A stretch of DNA of 64,000 nt from Maridesulfovibrio zosterae DSM 11974 (GCF_000425265.1 NZ_KE384342.1:824245-888244), one strand, 5' to 3'. Counted from the first letter of the stretch, positions 16,943 through 26,891 are shown. The notes: generated by a model from the sequence alone, not told the origin. Numbers and translations: made by a program.

Positions 16943-18979
16943 TTACGCCGGTGCTGTGATATCAACGGCAATACTTGCCATCTGATCAGCTGAATATGCG
17001 GCATTTAAGGCTTCAAAATAGAAAGTTTCTACACTTTGCGAAGAATACCAGTTTTGAAACTGCATGATGTCCTTATTACCGTTAGCAGCAATAAGCAGAT
17101 CATTTCCATTTTTATAGATTCCAACGCTTGTGAAATCTTTGATATAAGCAGTGTCATTGCCACCATTGTCATTTTCGATAACCACATCAGTCTGGTTTCC
17201 TGTCTGGAAAACATAAATATCATCACCAGATTCACCGACAAGAAAGTCAGTTCCGGCACCACCGTACAAGGCATCATTTCCAGCACCACCCCAAAGAGTA
17301 TCAGTTCCGGCACCTGCAAGAAGACTATCATCGCCATCAAGACCATACAGACTATCGCTATTTGCGCTGCCTGCAATAGTATCATTAAATGCTGAACCTA
17401 TAACCTGCTCAATTCCGCTTAAAGTATCACCTTCAGCATCACCACCGGAGCCAGCACCATTGCCAAGGTTAACAAGAATAGCGGCTGAAGAAGCTGAATA
17501 ATCCGCTGAATCCGTACCTTCGCCGCCAATAAGCTGGTCAGCTCCGGAACCGCCAGCGAAAACATCATTACCATCGCCGCCGTCTAAAACATCATTTCCG
17601 CTGCCACCCATAAGCTGATCATTACCGGCTCCGCCAGAGATTGAATCATCTCCGCCATTACCGAGAATAATATTATTTTCGGCATTTCCAGTTATTGTAT
17701 CAGCATCAATACTGCCAACAACTTGTTCAACGCTGGTAGTATTGACCATGTCGAATACTCCGCTGATAACAACTGCATCTGATCCAGCGCCACCATCGAT
17801 GAGAGTATCATTATTATCTGCAACGAACAGGTCATTTCCAGCTCCGCCTGACAGTTCATCGGCACCGGCACCACCATAAATTGTATCGTTGCCTAGTCCC
17901 CCGGAAAGTGTATCATCACCAGCATTACCGTGGATATAATTATTTTCAGCATTGCCTATAATTGTATCTGCTGAACTTGAACCATATACTTTTTCAACAT
18001 TGACAGTATTAGCCATGTCAAAGGTTCCGGAGACATAAGCACTATCAGTTCCGGCACCACCGTCGACAAGAGTGTCTTCATTGCCTGCTAAAATTATATC
18101 ATCGTCATCGCCTGCTGAAATAGAGTCTGCTCCAGCTCCGCCATAAAGAGTGTCACTGCCAGCTCCACCAAAAATAGAATCAACCCCGGCTCCGCCAGAG
18201 ATACTATCATTACCGGTTCCACCATACAACGTGTCCGCCCCATCTCCACCGTCTATTGTGTCATCTCCTCCAGCACCGGAGATAATATCATCGCCGCCAA
18301 AACCCCAGAGATCATTACTATCTTCATTCCCATTAAACGTATCATTACCATTACCACCAGCAATGTTTTCGATACTGATCATAGTCAGCCCCGAAGCATC
18401 GCCCTCAACGATTACAGAGTCATTCCCTGTGCCACCATCGATAACAGTATCACTTGAATCAACAATTAAGATATCATCACCGCTACCGCCGTAAAGCTTA
18501 TCCGCACCAGTTCCACCAATGAGAACATCGTCGCCATTACCGCCGTACAGAGTATCATTACCGGTTTTCCCATTAACATAATCATTGCCATTACCGGCTT
18601 TGATTATATCATTTTTAGACCGTTTAGGTCCCTTGTACGGAGAGGCACTTATACTTGTGAATCCAGTATTGGTCTGATGGCCATCCGGAACGGAATCAAC
18701 ATTGATAAAGGTATAGCCTGTTGCATCACCTTCTATATAGCGCCCGACACTGCTTTTATCCTCTATTTCATGGCTCAAGGCATTATAGCCGCTAGAATTT
18801 AAGTGTTCAGTGATAAGAAGTGTCTTTGCATAGTCTACGTAACCAGCAGGATTATTGACGTTTCCATCAGTTCCATGCCCGACTAATGCGACATCAGCGA
18901 GGGTACTGGAATAAATTCCTCCAGCAGCGCTGGCAGCACTCCCGATTTCATTCGCCTTGTCATAAGGATTTACAGCCAC
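16943..18979 (-). CDS. RTX calcium-binding protein, type I secretion substrate (678 aa)
   Basis: Starts at GTG 18979 with GGAG upstream. There is no N-terminal signal. Residues 1-120 form a non-repeat domain (SSTLADVALVGHG, TEHLNSSGYNAL, EGDATGYTFINVD). From about 130 to 590 there are several blocks of nonapeptide repeats of the GGxGxDxLx type, broken by spacer strands such as TMISIENIAGG. The last 90 residues are a non-repeat C-terminus (NGNDLLIAANGNKDIMQFQNWY ... DITAPA) that should carry the secretion signal. Ca2+ outside the cell should fold the repeats into a beta-roll. The N- and C-terminal domains are paralogous to those of the 573-aa protein. Confidence 0.92.
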   Translation of the reverse strand: MAVNPYDKANEIGSAASAAGGIYSSTLADVALVGHGTDGNVNNPAGYVDYAKTLLITEHLNSSGYNALSHEIEDKSSVGRYIEGDATGYTFINVDSVPDGHQTNTGFTSISASPYKGPKRSKNDIIKAGNGNDYVNGKTGNDTLYGGNGDDVLIGGTGADKLYGGSGDDILIVDSSDTVIDGGTGNDSVIVEGDASGLTMISIENIAGGNGNDTFNGNEDSNDLWGFGGDDIISGAGGDDTIDGGDGADTLYGGTGNDSISGGAGVDSIFGGAGSDTLYGGAGADSISAGDDDDIILAGNEDTLVDGGAGTDSAYVSGTFDMANTVNVEKVYGSSSADTIIGNAENNYIHGNAGDDTLSGGLGNDTIYGGAGADELSGGAGNDLFVADNNDTLIDGGAGSDAVVISGVFDMVNTTSVEQVVGSIDADTITGNAENNIILGNGGDDSISGGAGNDQLMGGSGNDVLDGGDGNDVFAGGSGADQLIGGEGTDSADYSASSAAILVNLGNGAGSGGDAEGDTLSGIEQVIGSAFNDTIAGSANSDSLYGLDGDDSLLAGAGTDTLWGGAGNDALYGGAGTDFLVGESGDDIYVFQTGNQTDVVIENDNGGNDTAYIKDFTSVGIYKNGNDLLIAANGNKDIMQFQNWYSSQSVETFYFEALNAAYSADQMASIAVDITAPA

Positions 18980-19409
18980 AATAAGTTCTCCTGTTTAAAT
19001 ATTAAAAAAATAGATAAAACAATATCGGATGATGTATCATAATCATTATTATCGTGTAAACGAATAATTATACTTATAACAAATAAATATAACATAACAC
19101 ATATATAAAGGCGTAAAAAAACTCTACAAATAAAAACTTGTAGAGATAATCTAGTTACTTTTATTAATATAATTTAAAAAGAAATGCGTATCAGTAGCCA
19201 CATATAGTTACAGGAAAATCACATTGCTGTATTGAATACATCTTGCAAGATAGCTAACAGGCTGGGAATTATACAGAAAAAAAATAGCCTCAAAAGTAAA
19301 TCAAAGCTAACTATAAAAACCATAATATAAAAAAAAGTGAATTTACATATAAAATATCAGAAGACTCTCATACAATTACTATTGTACACCAAATGGACAA
19401 GGTCCATTT
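18980..19409. other. AT-rich gap between RTX genes
   Basis: 430 bp with no gene. It contains a clear minus-strand terminator at 19115-19145, which ends the 499-aa RTX transcript, and presumably the promoter of the 678-aa RTX gene in the roughly 130 bp just before 18979. Confidence 0.6.
19115..19145 (-). terminator. Terminator downstream of the 499-aa RTX gene
   Basis: CTCTACAA (19122-19129) pairs with TTGTAGAG (19138-19145); seven T follow on the minus strand. It is 265 bp beyond the stop codon, leaving a long 3' untranslated region. Confidence 0.85.
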
Positions 19410-20894
19410 TTACTTTTCTTTCTTTTCATCACCTTCAGTAGTAGCAAACTCTTCACCAACTTCAGAGTCTATAGAACTACCTATAATATTACCATCTACC
19501 CTAAACTTATCGTCACCTGCTCCGCCATAAACTTTACTGTTTTTAACATCGCCCAGAATATTAACTTCATCATCACCTTTTCCTGTATCTAAAAAGCTTT
19601 CGATCAAATCTTTGGCTATCTGAACATAGTCATCTCCCTTACCGGTATTGATATAACTTTGCTTAACTGAACCGGTAAATATTACAGAGTCATACCCTGT
19701 TCCAGTAGTTAATCTGCTGCTCAAAAAAGATCTTGCTTTAAATGTGTTATTTCCATCTCCCATATCAATTTTACTCAAAAAAACATCACCATCAACAGTA
19801 ATGGAATCATTACCATCACCGGTATTAATAACACCACTTACATTAGATGCTCTTACAACATCATTGCCTTCTCCGGTATTTAAGTTCGTAAGTAGAGACC
19901 GGACTTCAATAACATCATTACCATCACCGGTATTAACTTTACCTCCAACTATCCCGCCTGAAGCAGTTAGAGAGTCATCACCAGCACCGGTATCTATGTT
20001 GGAATAGCTGTTAGCACCACCATTAAGATCAACAACATCGTCTCCTTCACCGGTCGTAATAGTTGAGTCTTGCACGCCCTGTATATCAATTGTATCGTTA
20101 CCATCACCTGTGGAGATGACAGAATCATGAACATACCCAGAAGCACTGATGGTATCATTACCGGCCCCGGAATCGACATTCACTTTAGCGTAGATATTTG
20201 TACTGGCAATGGCGATGTTGTCATCTCCGTCTCCACCTTCAACAGATGTATCTTTACTGTTAGAATATCCACGTCCCATAGATTCTACACCGGAATAAGA
20301 CTCATTAGCCACGACTACAAACGTATCATCTCCGGCTCCGCCAGCTAGATGACTCCCGCTTTTGCCGATAATGAAGTCATCTCCATCTGTTTCATCACCT
20401 GTAAAATAATCACTGATATTCAGTGATCCGTCTTCATTTTCATTAATTATAGTATCACGTTGCAACATGAAGTTATATTCCAGCTTCCCATCTGCATCAT
20501 ATACACTAGCCCGAAAACCATAGGCAACCATATCTGATCCACCTTCACCATTTTTAACGAGTGCTTTCGTATGCTGCATAATTTGCTCAACAACAATATT
20601 TCTACCGGAGTCTGTCTTAGCGCTGGCAATAGTTTTAAACTCAGCATCATCAGTAATAAATGAAGTAAGTTCATATTTGCCATCATTTTTTTCGGCAAAG
20701 TCTAATCTATGTTTGGATAATGACTTTGCATCATTCGAAATACTGAGTTCATCACCCTTATCTGATTTCAAATACTCTTCAATTCCTTCGGCCTTATTGG
20801 AATCGACCTTCGCAACATTCTCACTTTTTTTACTAGTAATATCAGTATTTTGACTTGCAATAATATTATTTGTGCTTGAAATAGGTAATGACAT
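19410..20894 (-). CDS. RTX-like beta-solenoid protein with an 18-21-residue repeat (494 aa)
   Basis: Start at ATG 20894 (GGAG 6 nt before) rather than the TTG at 20909. Residues 1-150 are a mixed domain with no signal peptide (ELSISNDAKSLSKH, VEQIMQHTKALVKNGEGG). After one ordinary RTX block (HLAGGAGDDTFVV) come about eleven units of 18-21 residues. Each has one calcium-type turn (TGDGNDTI, TGEGDDVV, TGKGDDYV) and one plain beta strand (such as VHDSVIS, VFLSKID, LIESFLD). This differs from the back-to-back nonapeptides of the neighbouring RTX proteins. The C-terminus is short and acidic/lysine-rich (EEFATTEGDEKKEK) and unlike theirs, so use of the same exporter is uncertain. Confidence 0.85.
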   Translation of the reverse strand: MSLPISSTNNIIASQNTDITSKKSENVAKVDSNKAEGIEEYLKSDKGDELSISNDAKSLSKHRLDFAEKNDGKYELTSFITDDAEFKTIASAKTDSGRNIVVEQIMQHTKALVKNGEGGSDMVAYGFRASVYDADGKLEYNFMLQRDTIINENEDGSLNISDYFTGDETDGDDFIIGKSGSHLAGGAGDDTFVVVANESYSGVESMGRGYSNSKDTSVEGGDGDDNIAIASTNIYAKVNVDSGAGNDTISASGYVHDSVISTGDGNDTIDIQGVQDSTITTGEGDDVVDLNGGANSYSNIDTGAGDDSLTASGGIVGGKVNTGDGNDVIEVRSLLTNLNTGEGNDVVRASNVSGVINTGDGNDSITVDGDVFLSKIDMGDGNNTFKARSFLSSRLTTGTGYDSVIFTGSVKQSYINTGKGDDYVQIAKDLIESFLDTGKGDDEVNILGDVKNSKVYGGAGDDKFRVDGNIIGSSIDSEVGEEFATTEGDEKKEK

Positions 20895-21120
20895 ACGCCG
20901 CTCCAACAAGTGTTAAAATATATTTTAATTAATTTTAAATTCAGCTACTTAAAAATTATTCTTATTTAAACAAGCTATACATTATATCGTCAATACCTAT
21001 TATATCTTTAGGCATAATTACTCATAAAATATTTTCATCCGTATATAGCAGCAGTCTATAGCTAATACTCTATACAGCCTTTATTCTACCATATAACAAG
21101 AAAGAAACCTGAATGAGAGC

Positions 21121-21157
21121 AATTAAACCCCAAAGCCATAGACTTTGAGGTTTAATT
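21121..21157 (-). terminator. Terminator after the 573-aa RTX gene
   Basis: A 15-bp stem with one mismatch (21121-21135 with 21143-21157), directly downstream of the stop codon at 21164. Confidence 0.75.
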
Positions 21158-21163
21158 GTATAT

Positions 21164-22885
21164 CTATGCGGCTGGAGTTATATCGACTGCAAAGCTTGCA
21201 ATCTGGTCTGCGGTGTAAGTGGCATTAACGGCTTCAAAATAAAAATTTTCAACGGAGTGCGATGAATACCAATTTTGAAACTGCATAATGTCCTGATTAC
21301 TGTTTCCTGCGATTAAAAGATCATTGCCGTTCTTATAAATGCCGACCTCAGTAAAATCTCTTATATAAGCCAAGTCATTTCCACTGTTATCGTTTTCAAT
21401 GACAACATCCATCTGGTTGCCTTTTTGAAATACATAAATATCATCGCCAGCTTCACCCAAAAGATAATCTGTCCCTGCACCTCCATACAAAGCGTCATTA
21501 CCAGCCCCGCCCAGCAAAGTATCAACACCACTGCCTGCAATCAGATTGTCATTTCCATCACGTCCATCCAGAAGATTGTCTCCATCACTGCCTGATATAG
21601 TGTCATTGAACATCGATCCATTAACATTCTCAAAATTAATCAGAGCATCTCCTTCCGCATCTCCGCCCATACCACCGTTAAGCCCCAGATTTACTAGAAC
21701 AGCTTCTGAAGAAGTACTGTAGTCTACCCAGTCTATTCCAGCTCCGCCGTTCATATTATCAGCACCGGCTCCGCCGCAGACAGTATCGTTACCGGAGCCA
21801 CCGAAAATAGTATCTGCACCGGCATCACCTTGAAGCAAGTCATCTCCGTCAAGTCCGGAAATAGTGTCATTGCCAGCTTTTCCGTAAATACTATTATTGT
21901 CAGCGTTGCCCATAATCGAATCCGCTTCATCGTCTCCAATTACATACTCAACGTTAACAGTATTAGTCATATTAAATGTTCCATTAACAAATACAGTATC
22001 ATTACCTGCGCCACCATCTACAAGGACATCATTATCATCAGCATATAATTGATCATCACCATCACCCCCAGACAGGCTATCAAGGCCAGATCCTCCTATC
22101 AGAGTATCATTGGCAGCCCCGCCTTGAAGAGTATCATTACCCAGTCCGCCAGAAAGCTGACTTTTGGAATCATTTGACACTAAATTATTATCGCCGTTAT
22201 CCCCCATAAACTGGAATTCTTCGATACTGATTGTCTGAGTATCTCCAATACTGCTGTTAAAAACGGCTATATCATAACCTTCTCCGCCATCTATAACCGT
22301 ATCGGAAGTATCAGCAATTAATATATCATCGCCTATCCCACCATAAAGCTTATCTGCTCCCGTTCCCCCATCAACAATATCATTTCCAATTCCACCATAT
22401 AAAATATCATTTTCTGAGCCCCCTTCCAGAACATCATCTCCAGACTCACCGTACAGCTCATCTTCACCGGTTTTGCCTTTTACATAGTCATTACCACTGC
22501 CTGCATAAATAATATCTTTAAATGAACGGTATGGACCTTTAAATACCTTATTCCCAATTTCAACAAAATTACCACTCTCACTGGATTGGTAAGGGTCTTG
22601 AGCATCACTGATCCATGAATATCCTACCGAATCACCTTCAATCAGCTCATTCCTACCCTCTACAGTTGATACAACTTTATGTGACTTTGCAGGGTCATAA
22701 CCATCTGCATCAACATGCTCAGTTACTCTATAGCCATCATAGAGCCCCTCTCTATAAACCCAATCATTGGTAATTCCACGTCCAAGGATGGAAATATCTT
22801 CAAGTGTATTACTATACATTCTTGAAGTCGTACTGTTCAACGTCTCACTCTTAATCTCCTCAATCGATTTAGTTTGATCACTCAT
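21164..22885 (-). CDS. RTX calcium-binding protein, type I secretion substrate (573 aa)
   Basis: ATG at 22885 with GGAG upstream. The layout matches the 678-aa protein: an N-terminal domain of about 130 residues (SNTLEDISILGRG, VTEHVDADGYDP, IEGDSVGYSWISD), nonapeptide calcium-binding blocks (GGSENDILYGGIGNDIVDGG and others), and a nearly identical last 110 residues (NDALYGGAGTDYLLGEAGDDIYVFQ, NGNDLLIAGNSNQDIMQFQNWY, DITPAA). The strong C-terminal match indicates recent duplication or selection on a shared secretion signal. It is probably exported by the ABC/HlyD pair downstream. It is shorter mainly because it has fewer repeat blocks. Confidence 0.92.
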   Translation of the reverse strand: MSDQTKSIEEIKSETLNSTTSRMYSNTLEDISILGRGITNDWVYREGLYDGYRVTEHVDADGYDPAKSHKVVSTVEGRNELIEGDSVGYSWISDAQDPYQSSESGNFVEIGNKVFKGPYRSFKDIIYAGSGNDYVKGKTGEDELYGESGDDVLEGGSENDILYGGIGNDIVDGGTGADKLYGGIGDDILIADTSDTVIDGGEGYDIAVFNSSIGDTQTISIEEFQFMGDNGDNNLVSNDSKSQLSGGLGNDTLQGGAANDTLIGGSGLDSLSGGDGDDQLYADDNDVLVDGGAGNDTVFVNGTFNMTNTVNVEYVIGDDEADSIMGNADNNSIYGKAGNDTISGLDGDDLLQGDAGADTIFGGSGNDTVCGGAGADNMNGGAGIDWVDYSTSSEAVLVNLGLNGGMGGDAEGDALINFENVNGSMFNDTISGSDGDNLLDGRDGNDNLIAGSGVDTLLGGAGNDALYGGAGTDYLLGEAGDDIYVFQKGNQMDVVIENDNSGNDLAYIRDFTEVGIYKNGNDLLIAGNSNQDIMQFQNWYSSHSVENFYFEAVNATYTADQIASFAVDITPAA

Positions 22886-23193
22886 AATACATCTCCATTT
22901 AAATATGTTAAAATAAATATTAGCTAACTTATTTAATATTAATAAACCTGTCTATATGTTTTCAAAACATATATAGTAATAAATATATTCACACGACTCT
23001 TCAGGATGTCTTCGATATATCCGCACCGGACTGTAAGTAACGTTGCTATGAACATTTCGTGGAAGCATATTTTTTGTATATTTTCGTGTGGGCGGTTTAA
23101 ATCTGTTTTACTTAAAGGCAAATATGAGTATAACTTATATAACATTGCCAAGATTTATAACCGAAGCAGGCTGGTACAGCCTATGGGGTAATT
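22886..23193. other. Divergent intergenic region
   Basis: 308 bp, AT-rich, between the leftward RTX gene and the rightward RCK gene. It must contain both promoters. No clear operator, RNA or terminator was seen. Confidence 0.5.
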
Positions 23194-24612
23194 ATGAAAC
23201 TTCTGATTTGCGGAGCAGGCAGGACCGCTCAAGAACTGCTCAGGCAGCTTGATGATGATTGGGAGGTCACTCTTATAGACAAGTCGCTGGAAAAACTTGA
23301 GACAAGCGCAACCATTTCTACCAAAATCAAAAATATCCATGCGGAAGATGCTACCAGCATGGTCGTTATGGAAGATGTGGATGTAGGCAGTTTTGAATAT
23401 GTAATCGCTATGACCGGAAATGATCGTAATAACAAGATTATAGCTGAAATGGCCTGCAAAGCAGGAGTCCTGTATGTTTCAGCTTTCATAAATGACTCCG
23501 AAACAGCAGCTTCGCTCAGAAAAAATGGAATAAATATTGTTCAACTTGAAAAAATTGCGGCCAATCAATTGTATCACTATCTTCAAGACCCCAGGATGCG
23601 AGTTACACCTCTAAACCTCGGTCCGGCTAATATTATTGAGATAAATGCTTCCGAACACCTTACTGTCATCGGCAAGAGAGCGGGTTATCTGCGGCGCAAT
23701 GGAGTACAGCTGGTGGCCATATTCAGAGACGAAACTCTTTTTTTTCCAAAGCAGGACTCTCTGATCAGATCAGACGACAGGCTGATTATTATAGGTGATA
23801 CTTTAATTTTCCAGACAGTTTGCAGCCTTCTTGAATGTAGAAATCCTCACTTCCCATTGGCATATGGCCCGGGTTTACTGGTCGTTCTCAATGAAAATGA
23901 AGAAATCAAGGACGTTAGGCTTGAAGTGAATGAAGGGCTGTATATTGCGCAACACACACAGATCAGAAATGTAACCCTCTTAAACGCAAAACCAAAAGAA
24001 GAATATACTAAGCTACTAAACAACGGATCAACAAATCTTTCCATTGAAGAAATGTCCATGTCTGGAACTATTCCTGAGATGATACGTGCAAGCTGCCGGG
24101 AGAGTAACTACGGACTTATTGTGACTGCTCCTTTTGAAGAAGGATTACTGAAGGCTTTTGGAAGGCCGTCGTATGTAAGGCTTGCCCATGAGATAGACAG
24201 ACCTGTCCTTATTGCTAAGGGATCTGATCCTTATGAACACTTCCTTGTGCCGTTCAATGGGTCGGCTATGTCTGAGCTGGCTGTTGAAGTTGCGGTTGAT
24301 ATTATGCATCAGATGGGAGGCGAAATCTCTATCGCAGTTGTTGAAGAAGCTGAATTCATTACCGGAGATGATACAGGAGAGTGGAAGGACAGAGTTCTAG
24401 CCAGAATCAATGAGCTGGGGCATATCTATAAGACCAAATTCAAAGTAATCATCAAAAAGGGAAATCCTGTACGAGAAATTGCAACTCTGAGCGCCGACCA
24501 TGATCTAATGATTATCGGAAGTACAAATCGTGATAGAGGCCTGCTAACCCCTAATATCGGTGAAAATATTGCGGCATCTTCCATATGTTCGGTGCTGCTG
24601 ATGGCATTTTAA
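23194..24612 (+). CDS. TrkA/RCK and universal-stress domain regulator of an ion transporter
   Basis: 472 residues. RCK_N Rossmann domain at about 1-120 (LLICGAGRTAQELLRQL, with the acidic LIDKS that favours NAD), then an RCK_C/TrkA_C domain at about 135-215 (NIIEINASEHLTVIGKRAGYLRRNG). The C-terminal part holds a universal stress protein domain (FLVPFNGSAMSELAVEVA, then DLMIIGSTNRDRGL near the end). It is soluble. RCK proteins gate K+ and cation transporters in response to NAD(H) or adenine nucleotides. The antiporter gene starts within or immediately after its 3' end, so the two proteins very likely form one transport unit. Confidence 0.85.
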   Translation: MKLLICGAGRTAQELLRQLDDDWEVTLIDKSLEKLETSATISTKIKNIHAEDATSMVVMEDVDVGSFEYVIAMTGNDRNNKIIAEMACKAGVLYVSAFINDSETAASLRKNGINIVQLEKIAANQLYHYLQDPRMRVTPLNLGPANIIEINASEHLTVIGKRAGYLRRNGVQLVAIFRDETLFFPKQDSLIRSDDRLIIIGDTLIFQTVCSLLECRNPHFPLAYGPGLLVVLNENEEIKDVRLEVNEGLYIAQHTQIRNVTLLNAKPKEEYTKLLNNGSTNLSIEEMSMSGTIPEMIRASCRESNYGLIVTAPFEEGLLKAFGRPSYVRLAHEIDRPVLIAKGSDPYEHFLVPFNGSAMSELAVEVAVDIMHQMGGEISIAVVEEAEFITGDDTGEWKDRVLARINELGHIYKTKFKVIIKKGNPVREIATLSADHDLMIIGSTNRDRGLLTPNIGENIAASSICSVLLMAF

Positions 24613-24614
24613 TT

Positions 24615-25799
24615 ATGATTGTAAATCAGGATTACGCTCTTCTCATAATAAGTCTTTCTGCTGCCCTGCTGCCGGGATTGAGCCGGCGCGTGGGACTTCC
24701 TTCACCTGTTGCTGAAATCCTTTTCGGAGTATTAATCGGAAAGAGCTTTTTGAATCTTGAGATACAAGGTGAATGGTTCCCTTTTCTTGCGGAGCTAGGG
24801 TTTATGGTACTTATGTTTCAGGCCGGAATGGAGATCGATTTTAAGCTGCTGAAGGGACAGGGTAAAAAATCCATTACTTTTCATACCGCACTTTTCGGGC
24901 TGACTATCATTTCTGCGTGGTTCTGTACTCTTTTTCTGGATGCGAATACATTCATGATACTGGTTTTATCGACGACCTCGTTAGGACTCGTTATGCCCAT
25001 ATTAAAAGAATCAGGAATACAAAGCTCTAATTTCGGGCAGACAGTGCTAATTGCAGCAACATTTGCTGATTTCTTAACGCTGCTTGGAATCACCTTCTAT
25101 GTATTATGGAAAGTTAACGGTATCGGACTGCATCTCCTCACTCCGCTTCTACTTTTCTTAGGCTTTGCAGTAATTCTCTGGCTAGCCAGACTCTGGGCAT
25201 GGTGGAACCCTGAAAAGACTGAAAAACTTCTTTTAACCGAAACTCTTCAGGAACAGGGGGTAAGAGTTTCTCTGGCACTGCTGTTTCTTTTTATCTGCCT
25301 TTCCGAAGCGGCTCATCTTGAGCCTGTACTCGGAGCATTTATGGGAGGCTGCATTCTTTCATTTGTGATGAGAAAAAAAGATAATCTGGAATCAAAAATT
25401 TCAGTAATCGGTTTCGGATTTCTCATACCCATGTTTTTCATCCATGTGGGCATGGGCTTTGATGTAAATAATATTCTATCGTTGGACAGCCTTATTTTTA
25501 CCCTTGAACTTTTCATAGCCTCTGTTCTGGTTAAATTTCTACCCTGCCTGATTTTTCCCCTATGGGGTATGAAGCTGTCCGATGGATTAAAAGCTGGCGC
25601 ACTGCTCTCCTCCAGGCTGAGCCTTATCATTGCCGCAGCAGCAGTTGGACTCAAGGAAGGATTCATCAGTGAACAGGCAAAGGACAGTATCGTTCTGCTG
25701 GCTCTTATTACCTGTATGATCGGCCCACTCACTTTCCGTTTTTTATCGACTAGGTTTAGTAGAAGGAAGGGAATCTTCGATCCTGAGAACCAACTATAG
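24615..25799 (+). CDS. CPA2-type cation/proton antiporter (KefB/NapA family)
   Basis: About 394 residues from MIVNQDYALL (ATG 24615). An alternative ATG at 24585 inside the preceding gene is possible; neither has a strong ribosome site. About 12 hydrophobic helices are seen, with the family signatures LPSPVAEILFGVLIGKSFL, GLMVLMFQAGMEIDF and an ASLGLV-like TSLGLVMPIL. It lacks its own cytoplasmic RCK domain; that role is supplied by the gene just upstream. It should exchange Na+ or K+ for H+ at the inner membrane. Confidence 0.88.
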   Translation: MIVNQDYALLIISLSAALLPGLSRRVGLPSPVAEILFGVLIGKSFLNLEIQGEWFPFLAELGFMVLMFQAGMEIDFKLLKGQGKKSITFHTALFGLTIISAWFCTLFLDANTFMILVLSTTSLGLVMPILKESGIQSSNFGQTVLIAATFADFLTLLGITFYVLWKVNGIGLHLLTPLLLFLGFAVILWLARLWAWWNPEKTEKLLLTETLQEQGVRVSLALLFLFICLSEAAHLEPVLGAFMGGCILSFVMRKKDNLESKISVIGFGFLIPMFFIHVGMGFDVNNILSLDSLIFTLELFIASVLVKFLPCLIFPLWGMKLSDGLKAGALLSSRLSLIIAAAAVGLKEGFISEQAKDSIVLLALITCMIGPLTFRFLSTRFSRRKGIFDPENQL

Positions 25800-25931
25800 G
25801 CTATAATTAAAATTAATAATCTAAATTTTTTATTCCAATAAGAAAAACTGTTTCAAGCTTAATATTGCCCCATAAACAACATTTTATATCTGTTATATTT
25901 CAAGAAACTTGTTCAAATAACCTTTGTTACC

Positions 25932-26831
25932 TTAAACGAGCTTATCTCGCCTGAACGGATTATTTTTTATAGAAAATAGCAATTCACTTACTTCTTGAGA
26001 AAGAGTTTTTTTATCAAGGTAAGCTAGTCCAAAGTCGGCTATAGGCAAACCTCCATCAACTTTAATTTCTTGGAAAACACCTCTTTCAAGTTCATCCTCA
26101 ACTGTGAACCTTACTAAAATTGCCCCACCAGTATCCTGCATAACAAACTGCTTAATGACGTCAGCAGTAATATTATCCATGGCAACGTTAGGAATTATAT
26201 CATGATATTCAAAATACTCATCAATCAGGTAAAGATTACGTTCAGGAAGAATCAGTGGAATAGAAGAAATTTCATGCGGCTGAATTCTTTTTTTACGAAC
26301 ATGTTTAGAATCTTTCAAAACAACCAAAAGCATCTCGTCTGAAAATAAAGGAATCTTTTTTATTTGCGGATGTGCATTTAAGCTTGCAGTAACAATAAAG
26401 TCTAATTCACTTGTCTGCAATTTTTTAGTTAGCTGAGGAGTATAATCTAAAACGATTTTCACATTAAGCTTTGGATGCATTTTCTTTATTAGTGCAACCA
26501 AATTTGGAAGAATATATTTTCCAAGAATATAGTGTGCGCCTATAACTAATTCACCTTTGTGAGAATTTATAATCTTCTCTATATGCAACTCCAATACTTC
26601 TGCTTCATTAAAAACCTTTTTAGCCTGAGCATAAATTTCTTCTGCATCAGGAGTCAGCTTAATATTATTACCTTCACGAACCAGCATCCGAATACCAATC
26701 CAGCGTTCCAGTTTTTTAATTTGCATCGTAACGGCTGAGGGAGTCACAAATAGCGCTTCAGCGGCTTTTGATACACTTTTAAATTTGGCTGCAAGATAAA
26801 AACAACGCAACTGATTAAGATTTATACGCAT
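25932..26831 (-). CDS. LysR-family transcriptional regulator
   Basis: 299 residues. The N-terminal winged helix is typical (LNQLRCFYLAAKFKSVSKAAEALFVTPSAVTMQIKKLE), followed by a substrate-binding domain (about 90-290). It is divergent from the DASS transporter and sulfotransferase operon, the classic arrangement for a LysR protein controlling its neighbour. An inverted repeat in the shared promoter region may be its site. The inducer is unknown; an aryl sulfate, phenol or dicarboxylate would fit the operon. Confidence 0.9.
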   Translation of the reverse strand: MRINLNQLRCFYLAAKFKSVSKAAEALFVTPSAVTMQIKKLERWIGIRMLVREGNNIKLTPDAEEIYAQAKKVFNEAEVLELHIEKIINSHKGELVIGAHYILGKYILPNLVALIKKMHPKLNVKIVLDYTPQLTKKLQTSELDFIVTASLNAHPQIKKIPLFSDEMLLVVLKDSKHVRKKRIQPHEISSIPLILPERNLYLIDEYFEYHDIIPNVAMDNITADVIKQFVMQDTGGAILVRFTVEDELERGVFQEIKVDGGLPIADFGLAYLDKKTLSQEVSELLFSIKNNPFRRDKLV

Positions 26832-26891
26832 TATTTTCCCATAAATTACTATATTATTATTGCTTATAAACTTTCAACTTTCATATTAAAT

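Noticed and set aside
18150-18494. Long plus-strand frame inside the RTX gene, rich in Pro and Ser
   Set aside because: It is the antisense reading of GGxGxD repeats, which always gives Pro/Ala/Ser-rich open frames; there is no start signal or family match. The same applies to 19744-20007.
23006-23191. 61-codon plus-strand frame before the RCK gene
   Set aside because: AT-rich intergenic sequence with no ribosome site at sensible spacing and no conserved feature.
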